From Oceanobacillus timonensis (GTDB taxonomy: Bacteria > Bacillota > Bacilli > Bacillales > Amphibacillaceae): a stretch of 64,000 nt of DNA. The DNA lies in the NCBI RefSeq assembly GCF_900166635.1, contig NZ_LT800497.1:1824149-1888148 (forward strand), read 5' to 3'. This document shows, piece after piece, positions 1 through 8,344 of the stretch; position 1 is the first letter of the stretch, and each line of letters starts with the position of its first letter. Position numbers and translations under genes: made by a program. The notes below the pieces were generated by a model, which saw only the letters and a program-made list of their open reading frames with translations, made no database searches and was not told where the DNA came from.

Positions 1-315
1 TTTGTATTTATCAAAAATGGGGTGATTGTCGAGGATGTAAGCAAGCAGCTTCTGGATGAAAAGAGCAGGAAGCAAATCCATTTGAAGGTGGATGACACAG
101 CCAAGACAGCACAGCTATTAGAACGTACTTATGAGGATATCCAATATAAATCCCTTCCTGATCAGGTTATCATGATACAAAATCACATTGAAGAGGCTGG
201 AGAAATAAACCGCCTTTTAATCAAAAACGATGTATTGGTGATGGAATTCCGCGTGGAAGCGTTGAATTTAGAGGAATATTTCTTAGGATTAGTGGAGGGG
301 GATGGAGAGAAATGA
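1..315 (+). CDS. ABC transporter ATP-binding protein, C-terminal end (5' partial)
   Basis: The reading frame is open from base 1, so the GTG at 22 is an internal codon and the gene begins before the window. About 104 residues remain. They match the variable C-terminal tail of bacitracin-type (BcrA/CcmA-like) ABC ATPases, with the usual run of KNGVIVED followed by a small accessory domain; the Walker motifs lie outside the window. The stop codon overlaps the start of the permease at 312 (ATGA), so the two are translationally coupled. With the permease and the kinase at 1071 it forms an export or peptide-resistance operon. The family call rests on context and tail style only. Confidence 0.75.
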   Translation, partial: FVFIKNGVIVEDVSKQLLDEKSRKQIHLKVDDTAKTAQLLERTYEDIQYKSLPDQVIMIQNHIEEAGEINRLLIKNDVLVMEFRVEALNLEEYFLGLVEGDGEK

Positions 316-1061
316 TTAACTATTTGAAAAGTGAAAACTACCGTATATTGCATAAGAAAAGCTTATATCTCACAACTGCGGTCTGCTTTTTCTTAATTAT
401 AGGTGCGGCATTTAGTTTGAATTATTTTAGCAGGGTAGATGCAGATTTTCGTTACGGAACAAGCAGTTTTTTCTATTCGAATGTTATCGGAATGGGAACA
501 CAAATTATTATTATCTCCTATTTATATAATGCCATATTGACGGCGAAGGATATTGCGCTGACCAAACAGGCTGTTTCTTTTGGCATTTCTCGAAGTGTCA
601 TTTTCTGGTCAAAATTGCTTGTGACGCTAAGTTACTTTTTGTTGGTTTGTGCAGCAGGCTTACTCCTGATGATTGGATTAGGGCAGAGTCTTTTTGCGGA
701 GGACCAAGGCGTCGTCAGCAATTTCTTCCTTGCAAGCTTTAATATGCTGCCGATTGTGCTCAGCGGTTTTATTCTGATACATGCATTAAAGATGCTGAAA
801 ATTGCCGATATATACAATATCATTATTGTCGTGTTTATATATGTTTTCTCCGACGATGTATTGCGTTTTATCTTCCGTCAGGTGAATGGATTGAATGAAT
901 TATATACATTTGCTCCAGGCGCATTATTGACAGATAATTTAATGCACTTTATGAATCAATCTGTACAATTAGATGATCGTTATTGGGTGACTGGTGCTGT
1001 TATCAGCGTCATTGCTTTATTAATCGGAGCGGGCAGATTTACGAAACAGGATATGGATTAA
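312..1061 (+). CDS. ABC-2 type transporter permease
   Basis: This 249-residue protein is almost entirely membrane-embedded, with about six hydrophobic segments (near residues 20-38, 55-80, 100-130, 140-160, 170-188 and 225-245). That size and layout fit the permease subunit of BcrB/ABC-2 type exporters. The start overlaps the stop of the ATPase by four bases. The partner ATPase is upstream and a histidine kinase follows ten bases downstream, an arrangement known from lantibiotic or bacitracin-type sensing and detoxification modules in Bacillales. The substrate cannot be deduced from the sequence. Confidence 0.75.
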   Translation: MINYLKSENYRILHKKSLYLTTAVCFFLIIGAAFSLNYFSRVDADFRYGTSSFFYSNVIGMGTQIIIISYLYNAILTAKDIALTKQAVSFGISRSVIFWSKLLVTLSYFLLVCAAGLLLMIGLGQSLFAEDQGVVSNFFLASFNMLPIVLSGFILIHALKMLKIADIYNIIIVVFIYVFSDDVLRFIFRQVNGLNELYTFAPGALLTDNLMHFMNQSVQLDDRYWVTGAVISVIALLIGAGRFTKQDMD

Positions 1062-1070
1062 TGAGGAGGG

Positions 1071-1985
1071 GTGACAGTGAGCAGCTGGTGGATTGTCGTT
1101 ATATTGAGTATATTATTAATGGTTTGTATCAGCATGCTGCTGTTACTTTATTGGGATATCAGAAAAATAACCAGTCAGATCAAAGAAATTAATGAGAACT
1201 TCGGTACAAATGAATTAATCCGTACAAATACGCACAGCAAAGGGCTGGTTCGGTTTATTACGCATATCAATCAGTTGATTCATTTGTTTAAGCAGGATCA
1301 GCAGCGCAAGCAAAAGAGAGAAGAAGCATTAAAACAGGAAGTTACCAATCTCTCGCATGATTTAAGAACGCCGTTAACATCGATTAAAGGATTCTCCGAA
1401 TTGCTGACAGATCCTGCTTTATCAGATGGAGAGAAAAAAGAATTTTTAGCGGTTATTCAAAAGAAGATTGACCATCTAACGATGATGGTGGATTTATTTT
1501 ATGAGCTTTCCCAAATAGAATCTTCAGACCAGCAAATTAACTTGGAACAAGTATCTTTGGACCAGTTGATTGTGCAGACAATGCTGTTGTTCTATCATGA
1601 TTTTGAAAAGAGCAAGCTGGAGGTAGAGGTAGCAGATACGGCTGTATCCCCAATTTTGGCAGATAAAAAAGCAGTTCATCGGATTATCAGCAATATTGTT
1701 CAAAATGCGTTACGATACGGTGAAAGTTATTTTACTATCCAATTGGTAGAGGAAAAGGATTCTATCAAGCTGAAGGCAGAGAATGATATCGACCGATTTG
1801 ATGAAACAGAGCTCCATCTAATTTTTGACCGGTCGTATCGAATGGATAGCAGCAGGACTGGCGAGCAGCTTGGATTAGGTCTGCATATTGTCAGGCGATT
1901 GGTTGATAAATTAGATGGCAAGATAGAAGCTAATGTGGAAGAAGGGAAGTTTCAGATTGTTGTATCGTTTAAGAAGTGGATGTAA
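1071..1985 (+). CDS. Sensor histidine kinase, short N-terminus
   Basis: A 304-residue kinase starting at GTG, preceded by GAGGAGGGG. A single hydrophobic stretch covers residues 5-27, with little extracellular sequence, so it probably senses within or at the membrane or through the adjacent ABC transporter. The HisKA box is SHDLRTPLTSIKG with the phospho-accepting His at about residue 96. The N box is IISNIVQNALRYG and the G box GLGLHIVRRLV. No response regulator follows; it is presumably encoded before the ATPase, outside the window. It is co-directional with the transporter and likely in the same operon. Confidence 0.85.
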   Translation: MTVSSWWIVVILSILLMVCISMLLLLYWDIRKITSQIKEINENFGTNELIRTNTHSKGLVRFITHINQLIHLFKQDQQRKQKREEALKQEVTNLSHDLRTPLTSIKGFSELLTDPALSDGEKKEFLAVIQKKIDHLTMMVDLFYELSQIESSDQQINLEQVSLDQLIVQTMLLFYHDFEKSKLEVEVADTAVSPILADKKAVHRIISNIVQNALRYGESYFTIQLVEEKDSIKLKAENDIDRFDETELHLIFDRSYRMDSSRTGEQLGLGLHIVRRLVDKLDGKIEANVEEGKFQIVVSFKKWM

Positions 1986-2134
1986 CCAGCAGCGGTTTTA
2001 TGGGACGAGTAAGCGCAGCCCACAGGTTTTAGTGTTCTTTATGGAATGAGTAGTCATAATTTTGGCTTGGTATAGAAAGTATCTTTTTATGATGTATTTT
2101 CTAATTTGTATTTAAAAAAGTATTGAATTCATGT

Positions 2135-2168
2135 TACCACAGTATTATTATGCACTGTGGTATTTTGC
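2135..2168 (+). terminator. Weak hairpin in the 285-bp gap after the kinase
   Basis: TACCACAG at 2135-2142 pairs with CTGTGGTA at 2155-2162 over a 12-base loop and is followed by a short TTTT. It is AT-rich and modest, so it may end the ABC/kinase operon but could also be incidental. Nothing else recognisable lies between 1986 and 2270. Confidence 0.35.
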
Positions 2169-2270
2169 GTAGGAGATTATACCTTTTTTCTTTTACTCTA
2201 TAGTCAATCAGTTGCTTTCCACGTATAATATATATAACTTTTACATTACCCATGAAAGGAGACGTGTTTT

Positions 2271-3623
2271 ATGACGAAAAACGTTATTATTGGAGCAGGA
2301 TTCATTATTTTATTATGCTTAGCTGGGTGCTCCGAGCCGGAAGCTGCAGAAGTTTTGGAAGAAACAGAACAGGTGGAGCAGGAACTTACCTCATTGGATG
2401 TAGAGTTTGAGGAAAATAGAGAAGAAGAAACTTCAACAGGGAATGGCGTGTTTGACTATGAGAATGATGTAGACTATTACAACATGGGGGATGCAGCTCT
2501 GTACAGAGACGATAATGACTTTTGGATTGAATATGCTGACGGAACGGTAATAGAAGATCTGGCAGCAACAACTGCTGAACAGGAGGAAATGGAAAAAATA
2601 TATCACAATCAACTGGAAATGATAAAAAAACCTTTCGCCTTTATCACCGAAATTGACCCGGAAATCCATAACAAATTTGATATGGAGATAAGAGACAATG
2701 ATTACCTTCTTACATATAATGGAGATGAAGCAGACATAGAAGAATTAGGTAGAGGCATCGCTGAACAGACAGGAAGCGTGCCGGATGGAGCGGAAACAAA
2801 CGATATGGATCCATCTGATATAGACATTGATGCATTCACACTAGAGATGATCATTGAAAAAGAAACACACTATTTGCAACAAATAGAACAAAAAGTCGCT
2901 TATACTTTCAATGATTTATCTGATGTGCAGGAGTATAAGTATACGTACTCCAACCATAATGATGCTGAGCAAATTGAAATCCCAGATGCCACAATAGCAG
3001 CAGATGATACAGATCCTGTAGAAACAACGGAACAAGATGAATTAAGTGCGGAAGAAAAGGAGACGTTGGAAGCAGAAGCATCCGATTATCTGGATGCACT
3101 TATCCAGGCAACTGTTTTCCAAGATGCGGAAGCGTCTATGGATCTTTTGCCCGATAGTTATTCGGAAGAGGAGAAAAAAACAGAAGCAGAAACACAACGG
3201 GATATGTTTAAGGATATATACATCCAGAATACAGAACAAAATATGCAAGGTGCCAATGTGACAGAGGAAGAAGTTACCGATTTAGCAGATGCCGTGATGT
3301 ATGCATTGTCTACTACAGACTATGAAATCATGGATGCGCATGCAGAATCGGTCGATAATATCGTTGTTACGATTTCTGTGGAAGGAATCGATGATACCTC
3401 TATATATCAAGAAACGGATCAGGAATTGCTGGAACTTTATGAAAACGGGGAAATTGCTGATGAAGAAATTGATTCTAAAAACATGGAGATATTAATTGAA
3501 AAGTATAATGATATTGATGAACTCCTTTCCCCGGTAGAGCTTGATGTACATGTCATGCAAAATCCGGATGACACCTATGTTGTTATCGCACAGGATCAAT
3601 ATTTAGCAGGTTTTTTCCAATAA
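2271..3623 (+). CDS. Large acidic lipoprotein, function unknown
   Basis: A 450-residue protein with a clear lipoprotein signal peptide: a short basic N-terminus, a hydrophobic core and a lipobox LAGC with Cys at about residue 19, so it should be anchored on the outer face of the membrane. The mature part is very rich in Glu and Asp and mostly hydrophilic. The last 180 residues or so look like a folded domain (regular helix and strand pattern ending VVIAQDQYLAGFFQ), with similarity in style to Bacillales lipoproteins carrying DUF5105-like C-terminal domains; that family name is a guess. The ribosome binding site AAAGGAGA lies 9 bases before ATG. It is monocistronic, followed by a strong terminator. 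Confidence 0.7.
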   Translation: MTKNVIIGAGFIILLCLAGCSEPEAAEVLEETEQVEQELTSLDVEFEENREEETSTGNGVFDYENDVDYYNMGDAALYRDDNDFWIEYADGTVIEDLAATTAEQEEMEKIYHNQLEMIKKPFAFITEIDPEIHNKFDMEIRDNDYLLTYNGDEADIEELGRGIAEQTGSVPDGAETNDMDPSDIDIDAFTLEMIIEKETHYLQQIEQKVAYTFNDLSDVQEYKYTYSNHNDAEQIEIPDATIAADDTDPVETTEQDELSAEEKETLEAEASDYLDALIQATVFQDAEASMDLLPDSYSEEEKKTEAETQRDMFKDIYIQNTEQNMQGANVTEEEVTDLADAVMYALSTTDYEIMDAHAESVDNIVVTISVEGIDDTSIYQETDQELLELYENGEIADEEIDSKNMEILIEKYNDIDELLSPVELDVHVMQNPDDTYVVIAQDQYLAGFFQ

Positions 3624-3628
3624 GATAT

Positions 3629-3667
3629 AAAAAGCTCCCGGTCAGGCAGATCTGACGGGAGCTTTTT
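3629..3667 (+). terminator. Rho-independent terminator
   Basis: AAAAGCTCCCG/GTCAG pairs with CTGAC/GGGAGCTTTTT, giving a GC-rich stem of about 15 bp followed by T residues. It ends the lipoprotein gene at 2271-3623. The stem is bounded by A-runs and T-runs on both sides, so it could also serve the convergent gene at 3722. Confidence 0.9.
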
Positions 3668-3721
3668 CAAGAATAAGCAATGCGTGCTTGCTTATTTGAA
3701 CAAAAAATGAGGGAATGCGTA

Positions 3722-4447
3722 TCAATCTATCATATATATTTTTTCAATCAAATTTCTAACTTCTTCGTCATCACCAGGCTCAATGGAGACAGATTCTGTA
3801 TTTTCGATAATCCCTCTCATTTCCTCCTGGACTTCTTCTAAATCAATATCATTTGGACGAGGCATTCCCCCGTACCAGCGATTACCATATGGAATATCAT
3901 ATACATTAATTGTACCATCTCCGTTGCCGCTGTATGTTACCATGCCATCTGCAATACGGGAACCAGAGATCTGAATAACATCTTCGGGATAGCTGACATC
4001 ATTTTCGTCATCATTGGGGTCAAGTGGTGTGCCTGCAGGGATATGTTCTACATATAGCTCGTCAATATCTTGATTGGGCCCAAGCTGCAGCCAGACACGG
4101 GCATATTCAATTTCTTCGGAAGAGTAGCTGGATAATTCGTTATTATCTTCCGTATCCTGTTTTTCTGAGGGGCTTTCATCTTTTGCTTCTTCTGTAGTAT
4201 TGTTTTCAGATGTATCTGATTCTGATTCCTCGCTTGGTTGGTCATCAGAGTTATTTATAGAAGATTCGTCTGTCGTTGTATTATCTTGTGATTCATTCTC
4301 GTCTTCTGCTGTGTCTGTGTTTTCAGATGTTTCATCTTTTGCTGTATCATTATTATTTTCGTCATTTGTATTGTCTGAACAGGCGATAAGCAACAAAAGG
4401 ATGAAAAGAAGAAAACTGTAGCAGATAATTTTCAGATGTTTCTTCAT
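3722..4447 (-). CDS. Lipoprotein with acidic low-complexity linker (paralogue of 42896-43630)
   Basis: A 241-residue protein starting at ATG 4447, where GAAAGGAAAGG gives a ribosome site; the frame is open further upstream but lacks one. The signal peptide ends with lipobox LIAC. Residues about 25-115 are a Ser/Thr/Glu/Asp/Asn low-complexity linker. The last 125 residues form a conserved domain beginning SSEEIEYARVW and containing HIPAGTPLDP, YPEDVIQI, VTYSGNGDGTINVY and RWYGGMPRP. The same domain and the same layout occur in the protein at 42896-43630. Domains of this type are seen in lipoproteins of Gram-positive bacteria; its role is unknown. It is divergent from the kinase at 4775, with a C10 tract between. 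Confidence 0.8.
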   Translation of the reverse strand: MKKHLKIICYSFLLFILLLLIACSDNTNDENNNDTAKDETSENTDTAEDENESQDNTTTDESSINNSDDQPSEESESDTSENNTTEEAKDESPSEKQDTEDNNELSSYSSEEIEYARVWLQLGPNQDIDELYVEHIPAGTPLDPNDDENDVSYPEDVIQISGSRIADGMVTYSGNGDGTINVYDIPYGNRWYGGMPRPNDIDLEEVQEEMRGIIENTESVSIEPGDDEEVRNLIEKIYMID

Positions 4448-4627
4448 GTGGCTACCTTTCCTTTCTTTTGATGAAATTAGATAAAATACCTTATAATCCC
4501 ACAATTAAAACGTGTAATAAATAAATCATAAAGTATTCCTTTTGACTTGTAAAACTTGCATCTTCCTTTTTCTAATGTACTTAGATAAGCGCAATAGTTG
4601 ATTCGACAACTTCTATTATCTGGTTGT

Positions 4628-4637
4628 CCCCCCCCCC
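4628..4637. repeat. Poly-C tract of ten bases between divergent genes
   Basis: Ten consecutive C residues in an otherwise AT-rich intergenic region, about 180 bases upstream of the lipoprotein start at 4447 and about 65 bases upstream of the candidate -35 box of the kinase promoter. Tracts of this length are prone to slipped-strand mispairing, so copy number may vary between cells. Whether it affects either promoter is not known. Confidence 0.85.
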
Positions 4638-4700
4638 TGATTCTATTTCTGTCATTGAAAATGATTCCGTTTTTGATAGACAACAATTAACGGAGAAATG

Positions 4701-4729
4701 GTGAAAAGAGAAATAGTTTGAGATATAAT
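4701..4729 (+). promoter_or_regulatory. Candidate sigma-A promoter of the kinase/regulator pair
   Basis: A perfect TATAAT at 4724-4729 lies 17 bases after GTGAAA at 4701-4706, a 4/6 match to TTGACA. Transcription would start near 4736, leaving a leader of about 40 bases before the TTG start at 4775. Confidence 0.55.
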
Positions 4730-4774
4730 AAAAATAGCACGGATTGCACGATGAAAGAGGGGGAGAATGTCCAT

Positions 4775-7435
4775 TTGAGAACAAAAAAGCAAAAACGCTC
4801 ACGCTCTTTTAAAAAAGAATTAATTTATTCTTTTGTGACCATCTCATTAATATCAATCATATTATTAGGTGTTTTTCAAATTTATCAGCTTTCATCGCTT
4901 GTTGATGAAAATCAGGAAAATCAAACGCAAACAACCAAGTTTCTGAAAAACTATGTTACTTCTTATATTGATGATTATCAAAAAGCAATTGAAACCAGGG
5001 TACCTGAGATAAAAGAAAATATGCAAAACGATCAATATGAACAAATTCAGGACAAATTGCGTTCGATTCGTCAAACCTATCCGGGCTTTGTTAATTTATA
5101 TGTTGGGGACAGCGACGGGCAATCTGTTGTTTTTTCTCCTGAAGTTACCGAGGAAGGGAACGTTGTTGAAAATCAGGATTTTAGTGATCGTGCCTATTAT
5201 CAAAAACTGACTGAGCAGAAAGAAACCGTTATTTCCAGTGTGTTTATGGGAAGGGGAGGTACGGATCAGCTGCTGGTAACGATTGCAACGCCACTTTTAA
5301 ATGAGCAAGGAGATATATCAGGCTATATTCTCGGCGCATTAGATTTAAGCGCCCTGGATCAGTATATTACCAATCACAATTTGGGAACAGAAGGCTATGC
5401 AGTTGTACTTGATCAGGATAATAATGTTGTCGTTCATCCAAATATGGGCGGGCGTTCACAAGTAGTTAATTTGAGTGACAGTCCGATAGTACAGCATATG
5501 AATGAACAAAATAAGGCGGCGGGAGGAGCGTATTTCACGCTTGATGAAGGAAGCGGTAAAGAATATATTACATATGAAACGATGGAAGATTTAGACGGCT
5601 GGAGAGTCTGGGTTGCAAGACCTGCTTCGGCTATTTCCAACACCTATGTGAGTGCGATTATCACCATTATTCTCTTTATTCTCCTTACAGCAGTGGTCAT
5701 GACAGGATTTAGTTTTATTTTAACGGAACGTTTAGAAAAGTCAATTCGAAACTTACTTGAATATATCAAGGAATATACACGCGGCTATAAAGACAGACAC
5801 TTTGCTACCAGACAAATTGAGGGGCCGAGTGAAATGGAAGAGCTGTCCCGTCATTTTAATCATATGATTCATGAAATTGAAAATAACCGGTTAGAACTGA
5901 TTCAACTCAATGCGGATCTGGAATCACGTGTGCAGGACCGTACAACAGATTTAGAAAATAAAAATTTAGAATTAAAGTCCGTGAATAAATTAATCACATC
6001 TGTTTCCACCGATAAAGATATAGCGAGCTTTATCCAATTCTGTTTAACACAGATTAAATCAGCTATTCCTTATCCAGTTCGTATCTTGTTTCAAGGGTAC
6101 TCTATTACGGCAGATGATATTACAATCCAGCCAAATAGGAATCAGTATGTACAGGAATGGAAAAGCCAAAAGGATGTCTATATCGAAAAAATAAACATTG
6201 TGCCTGGCCAGGTTGGATATTTTATCGTCGAGTGGGACCATAAGAAAACAATGAATGAAGGAAATAAGGAATTTTTACAGACCTTTGCCAATTCGCTGTC
6301 CATCATGCTGCAAAACAAACTTTTATTCGAACGGTATCGAAATAAGCATGCTGAATTCGATGCAATACTGGAAAGTATGTCGGAAGGATTAATGCTTTTG
6401 AATAATGATCGGCAGGTGCATTATGTGAATGACTTTTTCCAAAAAGAAATAAATTGGCCGAATCATTCACGCCAAGAATTATGGCATATGCAGGATGTTT
6501 ACCATTGTTTTATGACAACATTTAACGTAAAGAAACAACAGTTAAATCATTTTTTTGATAATGATGAAGATTATTTAAAACTGGAAAAAGAGTTGCCGGC
6601 AGGTAAGAAGAAGTATTACATGCTGCATAAATTTCTGGTAATGTCGGAAGAAACGAAGATAGGCGAAGGGTTTTTACTTCGTGATATTACCAAGGAAGAA
6701 GAAATTGATACGTTAAAAACTAACCTGATTTCTCTGGCTTCGCATGAATTTAAAACGCCGATTACGAATATTAAAGGCAGTGTGGAAACGTTGTTGCGGC
6801 CGGAAGTGGAATGGGATGCTGCATTTCAGACGGAGCTGCTTGAAGGGGTCCATGAGGATATTGAACGCATTCAGCATCTGGTGAACGACTGGATGGATAT
6901 TTCCAAAATTGAATCGGGTACGATGTACGTAGAACCGAATCATATACGGGCTGACGATGTCATTGAAGCATCCATTGACCAGATTCCTGAATCTTTACGG
7001 GAAGATGCTGTGATAACATTTAGCAATCAAAATGAGAAAAGCCAGTATATATACGCCGATAAACACCGGATACAGCAGGTTTTGATTAATTTGCTCACCA
7101 ATGCATTACGCTATAATGATGAAGCGAAGAAAGTGATTCGAGTTACGTTACAATCAGAAGGGGAAGAGACAGTCATTTCGGTTGAAGATAATGGGATTGG
7201 TATTTCCAATAATCATATTGAAAAAATATTCAACCGGTTTTATCAGGTGGATGTCACAGCCACTCGACGAACGGGCGGTACCGGACTTGGACTTTCTATT
7301 TGTCAGGGTATCATGGAAGCGCATCATGGCAGAATGGAAGTGTCCAGTATTCCGGGCGAGGGAAGTATATTTAAGCTTTATTTTTCTGAAAGAGATGGTG
7401 ATTCGTTTGAAACAGAAAATCTATATAGTGGATGA
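4775..7435 (+). CDS. Sensor histidine kinase with dCache, HAMP and PAS domains
   Basis: About 886 residues. The start is taken as TTG 4775 because AGAGGGGGAG lies about 10 bases upstream; an in-frame ATG at 4751 has no such site. Transmembrane helix 1 is at about residues 18-40. An extracellular double-Cache region follows, with DFSDRAYYQKL typical of ligand-binding Cache folds, then helix 2 near 290-315 and a HAMP linker. After a coiled coil and a possible GAF-like region comes a PAS-like segment (ILESMSEGLMLLNNDRQVHY), HisKA (SHEFKTPITNIKG) and a HATPase with GTGLGLSICQG. It should sense a small molecule outside the cell and phosphorylate the overlapping regulator. The MFS gene downstream suggests the ligand is a transported solute. 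Confidence 0.9.
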   Translation: MRTKKQKRSRSFKKELIYSFVTISLISIILLGVFQIYQLSSLVDENQENQTQTTKFLKNYVTSYIDDYQKAIETRVPEIKENMQNDQYEQIQDKLRSIRQTYPGFVNLYVGDSDGQSVVFSPEVTEEGNVVENQDFSDRAYYQKLTEQKETVISSVFMGRGGTDQLLVTIATPLLNEQGDISGYILGALDLSALDQYITNHNLGTEGYAVVLDQDNNVVVHPNMGGRSQVVNLSDSPIVQHMNEQNKAAGGAYFTLDEGSGKEYITYETMEDLDGWRVWVARPASAISNTYVSAIITIILFILLTAVVMTGFSFILTERLEKSIRNLLEYIKEYTRGYKDRHFATRQIEGPSEMEELSRHFNHMIHEIENNRLELIQLNADLESRVQDRTTDLENKNLELKSVNKLITSVSTDKDIASFIQFCLTQIKSAIPYPVRILFQGYSITADDITIQPNRNQYVQEWKSQKDVYIEKINIVPGQVGYFIVEWDHKKTMNEGNKEFLQTFANSLSIMLQNKLLFERYRNKHAEFDAILESMSEGLMLLNNDRQVHYVNDFFQKEINWPNHSRQELWHMQDVYHCFMTTFNVKKQQLNHFFDNDEDYLKLEKELPAGKKKYYMLHKFLVMSEETKIGEGFLLRDITKEEEIDTLKTNLISLASHEFKTPITNIKGSVETLLRPEVEWDAAFQTELLEGVHEDIERIQHLVNDWMDISKIESGTMYVEPNHIRADDVIEASIDQIPESLREDAVITFSNQNEKSQYIYADKHRIQQVLINLLTNALRYNDEAKKVIRVTLQSEGEETVISVEDNGIGISNNHIEKIFNRFYQVDVTATRRTGGTGLGLSICQGIMEAHHGRMEVSSIPGEGSIFKLYFSERDGDSFETENLYSG

Positions 7436-8114
7436 TGAAAGAAAAATATTGCGTTTCATAGCTGCCAATTTGAAATCCGTTCATTATGAAGTGATTACAG
7501 CTGATTCTGGAGATGCATTGCTGGAAAACTTTGATCTTGTATCACCTGATTTGGTATTGTTGGACATTATGATGCCAGGTCATGACGGCTTTTATGTATT
7601 GGAAGAACTTCGCAAGTTTTCAAATGTCCCGGTTATCATGCTGACAGCACGGAGTAATCCGAAAGATAAGGTACAAGGATTAAATTTGGGAGCGGACGAT
7701 TATTTGACGAAACCATTTTCTCTTGATGAGTTGTTTGCCAGAGTGAATGCTGTTTTGCGACGGAGTCAGCCGGAACATGCTAACCAGCAGTCGGATTGCA
7801 GTCAGGTGATTCATACTGGGGAGTTTGCTATTGATATTGGAAGCAAACGATGCTGGATAAATCATCACGAATTAAAATTAACACATACCGAATTTTCGTT
7901 AATGGAAATGTTAGCATTGCATTTGGATAAAGTGGTTCAGCATGAAACACTGCTCGCAGAGGTTTGGGGGCCGCAATACAGGGATGATGTGGAATATTTG
8001 CGAGTGGCAATTGCCCGTATCAGACGTAAAATCAAAAGTCAGGTAAATGAAGATAAGGAATACATTGTCACGTATCCTGGTCTTGGTTATATGCTGCAAA
8101 GCGTTTCATTATAA
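7395..8114 (+). CDS. OmpR/PhoB-type response regulator
   Basis: About 239 residues. The frame is open back to 7182, but the homologous part starts near ATG 7395 (or TTG 7407), overlapping the end of the kinase gene in another frame by about 40 bases. The receiver domain shows VDDE acid residues, phospho-acceptor Asp in LLDIMMPGHDG, Thr in MLTARS and Lys in DDYLTKPF. The C-terminal half is a winged helix ending YIVTYPGLGYML. It is the obvious partner of the Cache kinase. It is followed by a strong terminator, and the MFS gene at 8345 is the most likely target. Confidence 0.92.
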   Translation: MVIRLKQKIYIVDDERKILRFIAANLKSVHYEVITADSGDALLENFDLVSPDLVLLDIMMPGHDGFYVLEELRKFSNVPVIMLTARSNPKDKVQGLNLGADDYLTKPFSLDELFARVNAVLRRSQPEHANQQSDCSQVIHTGEFAIDIGSKRCWINHHELKLTHTEFSLMEMLALHLDKVVQHETLLAEVWGPQYRDDVEYLRVAIARIRRKIKSQVNEDKEYIVTYPGLGYMLQSVSL

Positions 8115-8172
8115 AATATAAAACCGCTAATCTTCCATTTCTTTTTTGGTTGATTGGCGGTTTTATATTTTA
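8113..8172 (+). terminator. Rho-independent terminator
   Basis: A 15-bp inverted repeat (AAAATATAAAACCGC at 8113-8127 against GCGGTTTTATATTTT at 8157-8171) directly follows the response regulator stop codon. It separates the two-component operon from the MFS gene. Confidence 0.85.
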
Positions 8173-8344
8173 GCATGCAGCATATTCGTATGTTGGTCAA
8201 TTTTTTAATGTTTTTGTAATGTAAGCTGTTCCTATTTTATTCGATTGTAACGTGTCATGTTGTATGGTTATTTATGAAGATAGCTATCCTATTTAACGTT
8301 TGATGAATAATATGTAAATTTATTTTAGGTAAGGAGGAAGCAAC

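Noticed and set aside
632..823. Minus-strand frame inside the ABC permease gene
   Set aside because: Shadow of the plus-strand gene with no ribosome site. Similar shadow frames occur all through the window and were left out.
7182..7394. 71-codon N-terminal extension of the response regulator
   Set aside because: It lies wholly within the kinase gene in another frame and precedes the conserved receiver start.
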